A DNA stretch of 64,000 nt, taken from NCBI RefSeq assembly GCF_033473495.1, contig NC_088941.1, positions 868,001 to 932,000 of the forward strand, in the 5' to 3' direction. Positions 54,307 through 64,000 of this stretch are shown in pieces; position 1 is the stretch's first letter, and the number at the start of each line of letters is the position of its first letter. Position numbers and translations under genes: made by a program. The notes under the pieces are model-generated. The model saw only the letters and a program-made list of their open reading frames with translations. It did not search any database and was not told the origin of the DNA. The DNA comes from Cercospora beticola (Eukaryota; Ascomycota; Dothideomycetes; Mycosphaerellales; Mycosphaerellaceae).

Positions 54307-55720
54307 ATGGCCGCAGAGTCCATTTCCAGCCGGCTGGCCACAGGAGCAGGTGTAAGTGCAGTCGCTGGGAGGAAACTTACCTGAGTCTATCCTCGGATCT
54401 TCCGCTGACTACTCCTCAAAGCATGCATATGGGGTGCTATACCTTGTTGCCGCCTTGGCGTATACATTCACACAGAAGACATTTTGGCAGGGTTTTAACA
54501 AGGAGAAGAAAGCACGTCTAGCGAGAGCTTCAAGGAATTTATGGTCGTTGCAAGAGAGTCTGGAGGGCATCAGACATAAGTTTCTCAAGTTGAAGAATGG
54601 CACTCAGCTTCACTATCTGGAGGCAACGCCCTCTGTTGCAGCGAAGTCCGATTGTCTCGTGATATTTATACATGGCTTTCCGGACTCATCTCATCTATGG
54701 ACCAAATATCTGCGATCCAGCTCCCTGGCTGGCCAAGCGAAGCTTGTTGCGCTTGATCTTCCCGGATGTGGCGGCAGCGATAGTCTGGACAGGTACGGAC
54801 CAGATCAAATGCTCAATGCCATTGCGGAGGCGATCGTCCTACTCAGGGAGCGCTACCAGTCCAAGCATGAAGATCTTTCTGGAAAGCAACAACAATGCAT
54901 TCTGGTAGCACACGACTGGGGAGGAATCATCGCCTTCCGCCTCGCCGCACAGACTACAGGATTGTTCGATCACTATATTGCCGTCAACACCATGTATCCT
55001 GTGGCAGCAGAAGCGAACATTTATTCCAAGTTGGCCCAAACGAAGCAACTACTCAAGAAAGGAAAACTTCCTTCCGCACTGCGCATCTTTGGACCCGTCA
55101 TGGTCCAATTGCTCATGTCAAGTTACGTGTACATGATGAACCTTGAGCTCTCCTTCGACAAGGTCTGTCCAGCTTTGACGTGGGCTCTCGTAGAGGGATC
55201 CCACAAGTTAGCGTACAAGAAGTACCCAGAACCATCTCCAGAAGAGGAAGCCAATCGCTTAGCCCTCGCATGCGGGCCAGGAGCAGCAGAGGCCAAGTTA
55301 CCGGCAGACGATGGTTCAATGTATGGTCCATCTGTCTACGAGCGTGCCACTAGGTGGAATGTGCCTGGCAATTGGGACGGGCGGGTCAAGCTCTATACGC
55401 AAGGCCTCTTCCGAGGTAAATGGACGCCGGACTACCCGGGTATCTCAACATTGCCGCTCTCAAAGAAGTCGGAGGATACGGTGGTAGACAAGCGATTCAA
55501 GTATCCTGTCACTTGTATATTCGGCATGAAAGATATCGCGCTCGATCCACGAGTCATGCTTGATGGCATAGAAGAGTTCTTCCTCCCAAGCAGTGATGGG
55601 CTCTGCGAGAGTAAGATCGTGCGTCTGCCCGAGGGTGGACACTGGTGCATGATAGAGAAAGATGGCGAAGAGGCGATAGAAGCAGAGCTAGCGCTACTGC
55701 TGAGAGGCCACGAGTCTTAG
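54307..55720 (+). CDS. Alpha/beta hydrolase, epoxide hydrolase-like, membrane-anchored
   Basis: Exons 54307-54351 and 54422-55720 (70-nt intron, GTAAGT, CTGACT branch, CAAAG) give 447 residues. A short N-terminal membrane segment (GVLYLVAALAYTFTQ, residues 19-33) is followed by the hydrolase core: oxyanion-hole motif HGFPDSSHLW at 99-108, GCGGSD, nucleophile Asp180 in AHDWGG, a cap domain, a late Asp in DIALDPR and catalytic His in GGHWCMIEKDG. Asp as nucleophile together with HGFP marks the epoxide hydrolase/dehalogenase branch rather than an esterase. Substrate unknown; microsomal location inferred from the anchor. The 45-nt first exon gives MAAESISSRLATGAG; without it no ATG precedes the conserved domain. 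Confidence 0.88.
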
Positions 55721-56191
55721 CTATATATACACTAATCTGTGTCTATCTCCAATTGGCAGAGAAGACGTATCGTACCTCGACTTCGTCAAATACAATGCTG
55801 CCTTGTCAATCAACGCCAGCTCAACTGAACCGGTCCACTGTTTCGGCATTCCCAGTGACTAGCTCGCGTGAGAGTGGGCTTAATACAAGCTCAGGGAGAT
55901 CCACCGCAAGCTCACGAGAAGATGCACCTTAGTCATTTTCGGGTCGTTGCAGGTGATTCGAGTCGTTCCGTGAACAGTCGAACCCGAATCTTAGAGGGTT
56001 TCTCTCGGCACGACAAAAAGTCGCGGCGCTTTAGCCATCTCATCACAGCCAGTAGGCACCCGGCTGGCGGGATCCCGCAGGCGAGGACCGTGGGCCTTCA
56101 AAGATGCTGCTGCAGTCTAGGCTGCTATTGCTGGGGGGCACATCAGCTGTAGGGATAATATCGATGCACGAAGCACCATCACAGCACTGCC
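55721..56191. other. Intergenic, no gene seen
   Basis: Lies between the 3' ends of the hydrolase and the peptidyl-tRNA hydrolase genes; ORFs are short. Confidence 0.5.
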
Positions 56192-57037
56192 TCATCCACT
56201 TTCCAGCTTTTTCAACTGTGCGACAACCTGTTCCACAGATCCCTCCACGGCCGCCTTGTCTTTCTCGTCCATCTTCTTCAGGACATATCGCGCAACATCA
56301 TCGCTCTCCCTGCTGACAGGTCGACCAATTCCAATTCCAATCCTCACAAAAGGCGTATTCCCAATTGTTGACATGATGCTCTTCAAGCCATTGTGGCCTC
56401 TTGCGCTGAGACCCTGCTGTATTTTGACATTGACAGCACCAAGCGGTTTCTCCAACTCATCGTGAACCACAACGAGTTTACCATTCCCGTCTGGCAAATT
56501 CTTATTCCACGCCTGGTACGCAGCCTTCACACCCTTCCCACTCTCGTTCATGTAATCTGTACTTTGCCATAGAACCCAGTTGCCCGAATCGCCAATCGTC
56601 GCAGGCCTGCTCACGAGGCCTTTACCCCATATCTTCTCTTTCGTGTATTGCCCATAGCCCAAGTGGGATGCTAGGCGATTCAGAACAGTATGTCCGGCAC
56701 TGTGTAATGTGTTCGCATATTGGGCGCCGGGATTGCCAATGCTGCAGACCAGCAGCGGGATCGGTCGGGCAGCTGCGAGCATCGATTCAGGCTCCGCGGT
56801 CTCAGTCCCAGCAGTAGCAAGAACGGCATCTGCAACCTGTTTCTGCTTCTGCTTCGTCTTCTGCTTGTCCTTCTTCGACTTGGTGGGCGGTTTTGCAACA
56901 GACGAGCGGCGTCGCGTGCGGAGGACGATGTCCGACACGTTTTGAGCCGATCTTTCCCGAGTTTCGACCGCGTCTTTCTGGTCGTGGTCTTCCACCACTT
57001 CGTCTGCAGCTATTATTACGATATCCATAGCAGGCAT
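56192..57037 (-). CDS. PTH1: Peptidyl-tRNA hydrolase (Pth1 type)
   Basis: A single exon of 281 residues. A 90-residue N-terminal extension, with a Lys-rich segment (SKKDKQKTKQKQKQ), precedes the bacterial-type Pth fold: CSIGNPGAQYANTLHSAGH with Asn102 and catalytic His112, QSTDYMNESGKGV, VVHDELEKPLG with the catalytic Asp, and SARGHNGLKSI. The enzyme cleaves prematurely released peptidyl-tRNA, in fungi usually in mitochondria; the extension does not look like a clean targeting peptide because of early acidic residues. Only 53 bp separate the start codon from transposon-derived sequence beginning at 57091, so the promoter or an upstream exon may have been displaced. MDIVII three codons later is an alternative start. 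Confidence 0.9.
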   Translation of the reverse strand: MPAMDIVIIAADEVVEDHDQKDAVETRERSAQNVSDIVLRTRRRSSVAKPPTKSKKDKQKTKQKQKQVADAVLATAGTETAEPESMLAAARPIPLLVCSIGNPGAQYANTLHSAGHTVLNRLASHLGYGQYTKEKIWGKGLVSRPATIGDSGNWVLWQSTDYMNESGKGVKAAYQAWNKNLPDGNGKLVVVHDELEKPLGAVNVKIQQGLSARGHNGLKSIMSTIGNTPFVRIGIGIGRPVSRESDDVARYVLKKMDEKDKAAVEGSVEQVVAQLKKLESG

Positions 57038-57090
57038 AATTATGTTTAGGAATGAGCGTGGTGGCTAGGGGCTTATGTCATTGCGCAAAG

Positions 57091-57516
57091 TATATAGATA
57101 GATAATTCTTATACGCTGGTCTACCTCTTTTAACTAGAGTAAGCAGTACGCTCTATATTTTTTCGTAGGTAGAAAAGCTCTTATACTAGCACTCCGGCAG
57201 AAAAACCTCCTCGTGTCTTTATATTTTGTAGTAAGCTCTATATAGCCTGCTGCTTCTATAGTTTCTAGTTCTTCTTAGGATAATTTGCGTTATCTTAATA
57301 GTTTAGATCCTTTATAGTAGTTCTCCTTAGTTGTTTCTTATATTATTAGTACTTAGGAGCCCGATCCTCTTACCTACTAGCTTAGGGACTTAAGCCTATA
57401 TATATAGTCCTAGTCCCTATACTAGTATCTATATTAATCTTTTATCTAACTCTTTCTTACTAGTTCCTAGAGTAGGTATCTCTCTATATAAATTCTACTT
57501 AGATTTTAACCTTCCT
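57091..57516 (-). mobile_element. Fragment of the same element family as the permease insert
   Basis: Reverse-complement match to roughly 25810-26249, ending at the same TATC-type simple repeat (57091-57105). Differences between the two copies are mostly C/T or G/A, as expected from RIP. The fragment is cut at about 57516, where Gypsy-derived sequence starts, so the Gypsy element appears to have inserted into it. Its end lies 53 bp upstream of the PTH1 start codon. Confidence 0.8.
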
Positions 57517-58059
57517 ATAAGAGTAGAATATAGCAATATATTAAGCGCCTCTAGACTCCCTATCTAGAGATATTAAGAATAATTCTTGCTTTCTTAGTTT
57601 ATATACGTTCTACGTGCTTTTGTTCTACGCTAAGTATAAGTAGTACTAGCCGTTATGCCTTAACGCCTAATAAGCTACGCCTCTCGAGCTATATACTTCT
57701 AGCTCTTATAACTATCTCCTCTTTCTAATAGAGCTACCTTAGCTCGTAGAGGAGGCTATATATTTCCGTCGTCTTAGTATAGTATCTAGTACGTTCGTAC
57801 TACTTCTTATATATATAAATATTAAGTCGAGCCTTAGTTCGTAGCTAGTTACTATATAGCAACTCTCTGTAGTAACGGGCTTATTAACGGTACGTACTAT
57901 CGGCGCTCGCGCTATAAGGCGCCGGTATACTATAAATTCGTCGTATACTCTTTACGTATTTTCTCTATTAACTATTTATATTTAGTAAGCTCTTTATATC
58001 CGACTCGTACTATATACTTAACTATCTAGTACTACTCTCGTATACGACCTATAAGCAAT

Positions 58060-58882
58060 ATACCTCTAAGAAGAGCTACTGCTGCTCCCGCTACTCTAGC
58101 TACTAACCGTCTCCTTTATATAGTAGACGATCTACCGAAGGCAGAGGACGACGACTACTAGCGCTACCTCCTATACCTCGTAGACTATAAGTCGCGCGGT
58201 TCGTATACGTATTATATACTTCGAGTCTACTAACTTCTTATACCTAGCCGTCGAGCCGCGCTATAATAGCAATATAAAGCTCGGCTAGTAGCTAAACTAT
58301 ATTCGCTATAGTAAGTCTAACTATAAGTATATCCGTATTACTAATCCCGACCTTATAAAGTAGGCGTAGCGCGCGCGCTACTACCGCCGCCTACTACGTA
58401 TAAGTAGGCGCGCCGTACGCCTCTAGTAGCTCTACTACTACCTCGATAACGTAGGCGAGGCTATTACTACTACTCTTAAGCGCCTATAGAGCAACTCGGG
58501 CAAGTCCGCCGGTATCTTCTCTATACTAAAGAAGGCTAGCGAGGCGCTAGCTACTAGTATGCCCTCCGCTAATAAGTTTATAGCGATAAGTATAGGCCTC
58601 GCTATATAGCGCGGTATATTCGAGCTAGAGTATAAAGTATATCTTATATCCTACTAGTCGCTTACTTATCTCGTATAGTACTAATTCGTATAATAGAAGC
58701 TCTATCTACTTAGCGCCTCTAGCGAGGCCTTAGACCTCGCTATCGCCTCCGCCTACTCCGGCTAGTCTACTTAGAATAAGGGAGAGCTCTCTAAGCTCGA
58801 GGCAGATAATAAGAAGAAGAATAAGAAGAAGAGTAAAAAGAAGGATAATAAAGCTATAGATATAGGTATAGCCGGCAAGTAG
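58060..58882 (+). pseudogene. Opposite-strand ORF relic in Gypsy unit, copy 1
   Basis: Equivalent of the 61613-62410 frame in copy 2, here with the start ATG changed to ATA and a net length difference that breaks the frame. The end is Lys-rich (AAG-AAG-AAT repeats) where copy 2 is Glu-rich. It lies beyond the 3' end of the integrase-chromodomain relic and on the other strand. No family recognised. Confidence 0.6.
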
Positions 58883-59099
58883 TCTACGGGCCTCGCGCTT
58901 TTCTTCTACTAGGCTCTCGTAGTACTCTTGCGTCTCGCTAGCTCTAGGCTATATACTTCTATTACGTATAGTATACGCTATACCTACGAGTACTATAAAT
59001 AAATGCTTTCTCTCCTTTTATAACGTCTTAGTTTTCTAAATTCTCGTATCTTAGCGGTTCTCGTATCTTAGCGATACTTAGCGTTTAGAATTCTTAGAA

Positions 59100-60990
59100 T
59101 TTTCCGCTATTCTACTAACTACTAGTATTACTATTTCTTCTGCGGTTTCGCCTTATATACGAGCTACTTAGTTTCGCGTTACGCCTCGAATATATTAAGT
59201 ACCTCGCAATCCCCGATATATTCTACCGGCTTCTAGATATCGTATTCCTCTAGCTACCCGCGCTATCTATAATAGCGAAATCCTAGAGCTTTATTTCGTT
59301 ACCTCTCGGCTAAAAAGGCATAATGTCCGAGCTTAGTAAGCACGGACAGCTCTAGGTCATAAATCTTTAGCATGTCAACACGTGACCTAGGCATCACGTG
59401 ACATCACGTGACACACGTGACATCACGTGACCCGCTCTTATACTATCGAACTAGGTACTTCCTTACGCCTTTCTCTATATAGCTTTCTAGTATCCTCTTA
59501 ACTTTCTATTCGCCTTGCTCGTCTGCGAGTAGTAGGCTAGTATCCTACGTATTGCCGCCTCGCTAGAGTTCTAAGAGAGATACGTAGAAGATATTATAAA
59601 TCTACGAGCCGGTTAGTAGAGCTAGGCGGTACGCCTGCTTTCCGACTACGTTAATAACCTTAAATAGTCTAGCGAATTTATCTACTAGCTTCTTCGATAG
59701 TACTTTTAACCGGAGGTTCCTTATAGATAATAGGACTAAGTCGCTAACTTTAAATTCTATCGGCTAGTACTTCTAATTAAAGTACTTAGCCTAAGATTCG
59801 CTTGCTTATTACTAGCGCTTAGTTAGCTCTTCGTAGTTCCGCTTTAACCTTTCTATAGTATCCTTTACTACTAGTACTTCTCTCTAAAGAAGTACGTCTC
59901 GAGCTTCGCTTATATCTCTCTTATACGTTTCTATAGAAAGGTCTAGATTAAACTCGTATACTACTCGAAATAGCAATATCTTAAGTATAGTATTTACGCT
60001 ATTATTATATACGAATTCTACTAACGATAGGATAGATACCTAGTCGTCCTATCGCTCGCTATAATAGATACGTAGGTACTACTTAAGCGTCTAGTTTATA
60101 CGCTCGGTTTAACTATTAGTCTACGAGTAGAATATAGTGCTTAGCCTACGTTTAATATACGTCTCGTAGTAGAAGTCTAACTAGAACTAGCTAGTAAAGA
60201 CTAAGCTTCTATCGCTTATAATACTAGCTAGTACGCTACGTAGTTATATTATCTCGTTAATTAGGATATCTATAAGCTCTACGCTAGTATAACGCTTTAT
60301 TATTCGGACGAAAGTTACTATTTTCGAGTAACGATTTACGATTATAAGGATCGCGTCGAAGATATAGCCGTTCTACTTACTAGGTAGAAGATCTATAATA
60401 AAGTCTATAGATAAATTCTTCTAAGAATAGTTAGATAGCAGGAGCGTAGCTATCTCGCTATAGAGGTAATAGCGCCTCGCTTTTGCCTTCTAATAGCTAC
60501 TATACTACTCGACGTACTGCCTTACGTCGTTACTAACCTCCGGCTACTAGTACTTCCGCTTAACTAACTCTACTATCTTATCCTTACTAAAATAGCTCGC
60601 TAGAATATTGTCGTAGTATATACGGATTACTTACGTCCGTAATACTAGGTCGTTCGGTAGGTATAGAGCCTCTTCCCGGTATATATAGCCGTCCTTAATA
60701 GTATATTTCTCGCTTGCTACGCCTTCGCGTTCGGCCTACTCGTATAGTACTTTTGCTTTCGGATCGAGCTATACTAATATAGTAGTATACCTAATAATTA
60801 TATCCGAGATATTAGCGTACGGCTACTCTTACGTAGTAATAGCGCTAGCGACTCGTAAGGGCAGAGCAAAGCTAAACGGACGAACCGAATAGTTAGCCGC
60901 CGCTATAATATACCTACTATCGGGCAGCGCTACCCTACTGCTCTTAGCCGCCGCTATAACTACCTTTAGAGTATCTAACTAAGTCTAGTA
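59100..60990 (-). pseudogene. Gypsy integrase-chromodomain relic, copy 1
   Basis: The minus-strand reading shows a Metaviridae integrase. The DD35E core is visible: first Asp in a D-F-I-I-D-L-L stretch near 60400, second Asp codon at 60211-60213 in I-I-S-D-R, Glu codon at 60103-60105 in T-E-R-I-N, exactly 35 codons after the second Asp. Upstream there is a DGYIYRE-like stretch. Downstream is a chromodomain, which places it among chromoviruses that target heterochromatin. Stops are TAG/TAA, consistent with RIP of Gln and Trp codons. The chromodomain is broken at 59268 by a later 175-bp insert. No intact protein can be made. Confidence 0.85.
59263..59447 (-). mobile_element. Solo-LTR-like insert with CACGTG repeats
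   Basis: A 175-bp insert (59268-59442) flanked by the 5-bp duplication CTATC at 59263-59267 and 59443-59447; copy 2 has a single CTATC at 62791-62795. On the minus strand it starts TATAAGAGCGGGTCACGTGA. Termini TA...TA are consistent with RIP-changed TG...CA, and a 5-bp target duplication is the LTR-retrotransposon hallmark. It contains five CACGTG cores and, unlike its host, retains many CpA/TpG dinucleotides, so it arrived after the main RIP episode or escaped it by being short. Confidence 0.75.
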
Positions 60991-61612
60991 AGTAGCTTTT
61001 ATACGGGTAATAACTAGGCCGCTTATAGGTATAGTGCTCTATACCTAGAGTTTCTACTTATAAGAGTAGAATATAGTAATATATTAAGCGCCTCTAGACT
61101 CCCCGTCTAGAGATATTAAGAATAATTCTTGCCTCGTTAGTTTATATACGTCCTGCGTGCTTTTATCCTACGCTAAGTATAAGCGGTACTAGCCGTTATA
61201 CCTTAACGCCTAATAAGCTACGCCTCTCGAGCTATATACTCCTAGCTCTTATAACTATCTCCTCTCTCTAATAGAGCTGCCTTAGCTCGTAGAGGAGACT
61301 ATATATTTCTATCGCCTTAGTATAGTATCTAGTGCGTTCGTACTACTTCTTACGTACGTAAATATTAAGTCGAGCCTTAGTTCGTAGCTAGTTGCTATAT
61401 AGTAACCCTCCGTAGCAATAGGCTTATTAATAGTACGTACTATCGGCGCTCGCGCTATAAGGCGCCGGCGTACTATAAATTCGTCGTATACTCTTCGTAT
61501 ATTTTCTCTATTAACTATCTATATTTAGTAAGCTTTTCGTATCCGACTTATACTATATACTTAACTATCTAGCACTACTCTCGTATACGACTCGTAAGCA
61601 ATATGCCTCTAA

Positions 61613-62410
61613 GAAGAGCTGCCGCTACTCCCGCTACCTCGGCCGCTAACCGTTTCCCTCGTATAGTAGAAGATCTACCGAAGGCAGAGGACGATAACTA
61701 CTAGCGCTGCTTCCTATACCTCGTAGACTATAAGTCGCGCGGTTCGTATATATATCGTATGCTTCGAGTCTACTAACTTCTTATACCTAGCCGTCGAGCC
61801 GCGCTATAATAGCGATATAAAGCTTAGCTAGTAGCTAAACTATATTCGCTATAGTAGGTCTAACTATAAGTATATCCGTATTACCTATCCCGACTTTATA
61901 AAGTAGGCGCAGCGCGCGCGCTACTACCGCCGCCTACTACGTACGAGCACGCGCGCCGTACGCCTCTAGTAGCTCCGCCGACGCCTCGATAATATAGGCA
62001 AGGCTATCGCCGCTACCCTTAAGCGCCTATAGAGTAACTCGGGCAAGTCCGCCGGCATTTTCTCTACGCCGAAGAAGGCTAGCGAGGCGCTAGCTACTAG
62101 TATACTCTCCGCTAACGAGCTCGCGGCGACAAGTATAGGCCTCGCTATCTAGCGTAGTATATTCGAGCTAGAGTACGAGGTATATCTTATATCCTACTAG
62201 TCGCTTGCTCCTCTCGTATAGTACTAACTCGTATAATAGAAGCTCCGCCTACTTAGTGCCTCTAGCGAGGCTCTAGACCTCGCCGTCGCCTCTGCCTACT
62301 CTAGCTAGTCTACTTAGGACGAAGGAGAGCTCTCTAAGCTCGAGGTAGATAATAAGGAGGAGAGTAAGGAGGAGGATAATAATATAGACTTAGGCGTAGG
62401 TAGCGAGTAG
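61613..62410 (+). pseudogene. Opposite-strand ORF relic in Gypsy unit, copy 2
   Basis: From ATG at 61613 to TAG at 62408-62410 a single frame of 265 codons runs without frameshift, and every internal stop that I read is TAG or TAA, as expected if Gln codons CAG/CAA were hit by RIP; no TGA was seen. The inferred product begins MPLRRAA, is basic and Arg/Ala-rich in the middle, and ends in a Glu/Asp/Lys-rich tail. It could be an accessory gene of the retrotransposon; a Gag function is not supported, since no zinc knuckle is visible. Family unknown. Confidence 0.65.
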
Positions 62411-62629
62411 CCTATAGGCCTCGCGCTCTTCTTCTACTAGGCCCTCGTAGCACTCTTACGTCTCGCTAGCCCTAGGCTATATACTTCTATTACGCGTAGT
62501 ATACGCTATACCTATAGGTACTATAAATAAATGCTTTCTCTCCTCTTATAACGTCTTAGTTTTCCAAATTCTCGTATCTTAGTAGTTCTCGTATCTTAGC
62601 GATACTTAGCGTTTAGAATTCTTAGAATT

Positions 62630-64000
62630 CTCTACTATTCTACTAACTACTAGTATTACTATTTCTTCCGCGGTTTCGCCTTATATATAGGCTACTTAGT
62701 TTCGCGTTACGCCTCGAATATATTAAGTACCTCGTAATCTCCGATATATTCTACTAGCTCTAAGGTATCGTATTCCTCCGGCTACCTACGCTATCGAACT
62801 AGGTACTTCTTTACGCCTTTCTCTATATAGCTTTCTAGTATCCTCTCGACTTCCTATTCGCCTTACTCGTCTACGAGTAGTAGGCTAGTATCCTATATAT
62901 CGCTGCCTCGCTAGAGTTCTAAAAGAGATACGTAGAAGATATTATAAATCCGCGAGCTAGTTAGTAGAACTAGGCGGTACGCCTGCTTTCCGACTACGTT
63001 AATAACCTTAAATAGTCTAGCGAATTTGTCCGCTAGCTTCTTCGATAGTATCTTTAACTAGAGGTTCTTTATAGATAATAGGACTAAGTCGCTAACCTTA
63101 AATTCTATCGGCTAGTACTTCTAATTAAAGTACTTAGCCTAAGATTCGCTTACTTATTACTAGCGCTTAGTTAGCTCTTCGTAGTTCTACTTTAACCTTT
63201 CTATAGCATTCTTTACTACTAGTACCTCTCTCTAAAGAAGTGCGTTCCGAGCTTCGCCTACGTCCCTCTTATACGTTTCTATAGAAAGGTCTAGATTAAA
63301 CCTATATACTACTCGAAACGGCGATATCTTAAGCGTAGTATTCGTACTATTATTATATACGAATTCCGCTAACGATAGGATAGACGCCTAGTCGTCCTAT
63401 CGCTTGCTATAATAGATACGTAGGTACTACTTAAGCGTCTAGTTTGCGCGCTCGGTTTAACTATTAGTCTACGAGTAGAATATAGTGCTTAGCCTGCGTT
63501 TAATATACGTCTCGTAGCAGAAGTCTAACTAGAACTAGCTAGTAAAGACTAAGCCTCTATCGCTTACGATACTAGCTAGTACGCTATATAGTCGTATTAC
63601 CTTATTAAGTAGGATGTCCGTAAGCTCTATACTAGTATAGCGCTTTGTCGTTCGGACGAAAGTTACTATCTTCGAGTAATAATCTACGATTACGAGGATC
63701 GCGTCGAAGATACGGCCGTTCTACTTACTAAGTAGAAGATCTATAATAAAGTCTATAGATAAATCCTTCTAAGGATAGTTAGGTAGCGGGAGCGTAGCTA
63801 TCTTGCTATAGGGGCGATAGCGCCTCGCTTTTGCCTTCTAATAGCTACTATACTACTCGACGTACTGCCTTACGTCGTTACTAACCTCCGGCTACTAGTA
63901 CTTCCGCTTAACTAACTCTACCGTCTTGTCCTTACTAAAATAGCTCGCTAGGACATCGTCGTAGTATATATAGATTACCTGCGTCCGTAATACTAGGTCG
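62630..64000 (-). pseudogene. Gypsy integrase-chromodomain relic, copy 2 (partial)
   Basis: Same integrase as copy 1 with an uninterrupted chromodomain at about 62640-62870 on the minus strand, whose hallmark aromatic and PEEYDTLE-like region is readable. The integrase core follows towards 64000 and is cut by the window edge. Many RIP-type stops; not functional. Confidence 0.8.

Larger units (their letters stand above)
57517..61059 (-). mobile_element. Gypsy chromovirus 3' unit, copy 1 (RIP-degraded)
   Basis: First of two direct copies, offset by about 3.54 kb (3.35 kb without the later insert). It starts TATAAGAGTAGAATATAG, probably an LTR edge whose TG was changed to TA. From low to high coordinates it holds a plus-strand ORF relic (58060-58882), then minus-strand chromodomain and integrase relics (about 59100-60990). 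No reverse transcriptase or RNase H is visible between the integrase and the second copy, so this unit lacks most of gag-pol. CpA and TpG are almost absent while CpG is retained, the signature of CpA-directed RIP. All frames carry many TAG/TAA codons. Confidence 0.8.
61060..64000 (-). mobile_element. Gypsy chromovirus 3' unit, copy 2 (RIP-degraded, cut by window edge)
   Basis: Direct repeat of the copy 1 unit from the LTR-like edge TATAAGAGTAG to the right window edge, which corresponds to about 60652 in copy 1. Same order: edge, plus-strand ORF relic, chromodomain, integrase. It lacks the 175-bp insert. The copies are very similar, with differences mostly C/T and G/A, and copy 2 retains slightly more GC, so RIP hit them unequally. 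Whether reverse transcriptase lies beyond the edge cannot be seen. Confidence 0.8.

Noticed and set aside
1..64000. tRNA and rRNA genes
   Set aside because: Scanning by eye for GGTTCGA-type B boxes and rRNA signatures gave only isolated partial matches without a matching A box.
57517..64000. Active Gypsy retrotransposon
   Set aside because: Every protein frame is riddled with RIP-type stops, and no reverse transcriptase is present in the complete unit.

Overview
This is nuclear DNA from a filamentous ascomycete (Pezizomycotina). A dothideomycete such as a Mycosphaerella relative is my best guess, but that is inference. The evidence is monocistronic genes on both strands, short GT-AG introns (about 50-170 nt) with CTAAC/CTGAC branch sites, a CFEM-domain Pth11-like receptor, fungal-type PDX1, Pet127 and Cla4 proteins, and repeats damaged by repeat-induced point mutation (RIP).

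Layout. 1-5460 is a strongly diverged tandem satellite with a period near 127 bp that runs off the left edge. 5.5-23 kb carries a Cla4-type PAK kinase, a fungal membrane protein of unknown function, a Ser-rich protein, an inositol-phosphoceramide mannosyltransferase-like enzyme, two tiny Cys-rich ORFs, an Mpp6-like protein with a zinc knuckle, an FAD monooxygenase and a multi-pass membrane protein. 23.6-26.5 kb is an amino-acid permease split by a RIP-mutated 1041-bp insertion. 26.5-48.9 kb is dense and mostly housekeeping: a short-chain dehydrogenase, PDX1 (vitamin B6), ORC2, AP-2 mu, a hypothetical protein, an HPP transporter-like protein, acireductone dioxygenase, a CFEM receptor, RFC3, Pet127 and an RA-PH protein. 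48.9-57 kb is sparser: one RVxF-motif protein, an epoxide-hydrolase-like enzyme and peptidyl-tRNA hydrolase. From 57.09 kb to the right edge lies a block of nested retrotransposon debris. It holds a second copy of the element that broke the permease, then two direct copies of a Gypsy chromovirus 3' unit, one of which carries a later 175-bp solo-LTR-like insertion.

No biosynthetic cluster is evident; neighbours mostly act in unrelated pathways. Two replication genes, ORC2 and RFC3, each have an ACGCGT (MCB) site in a short divergent promoter, suggesting shared G1/S control. The most unusual items are the 127-bp satellite, a conserved opposite-strand reading frame inside the Gypsy unit whose stops are all explained by RIP, the un-RIPped solo-LTR-like insert with five CACGTG cores, and the otherwise intact permease interrupted by a RIPped element. 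Exon boundaries are read by eye from splice consensus and frame, and have not been tested against transcripts.
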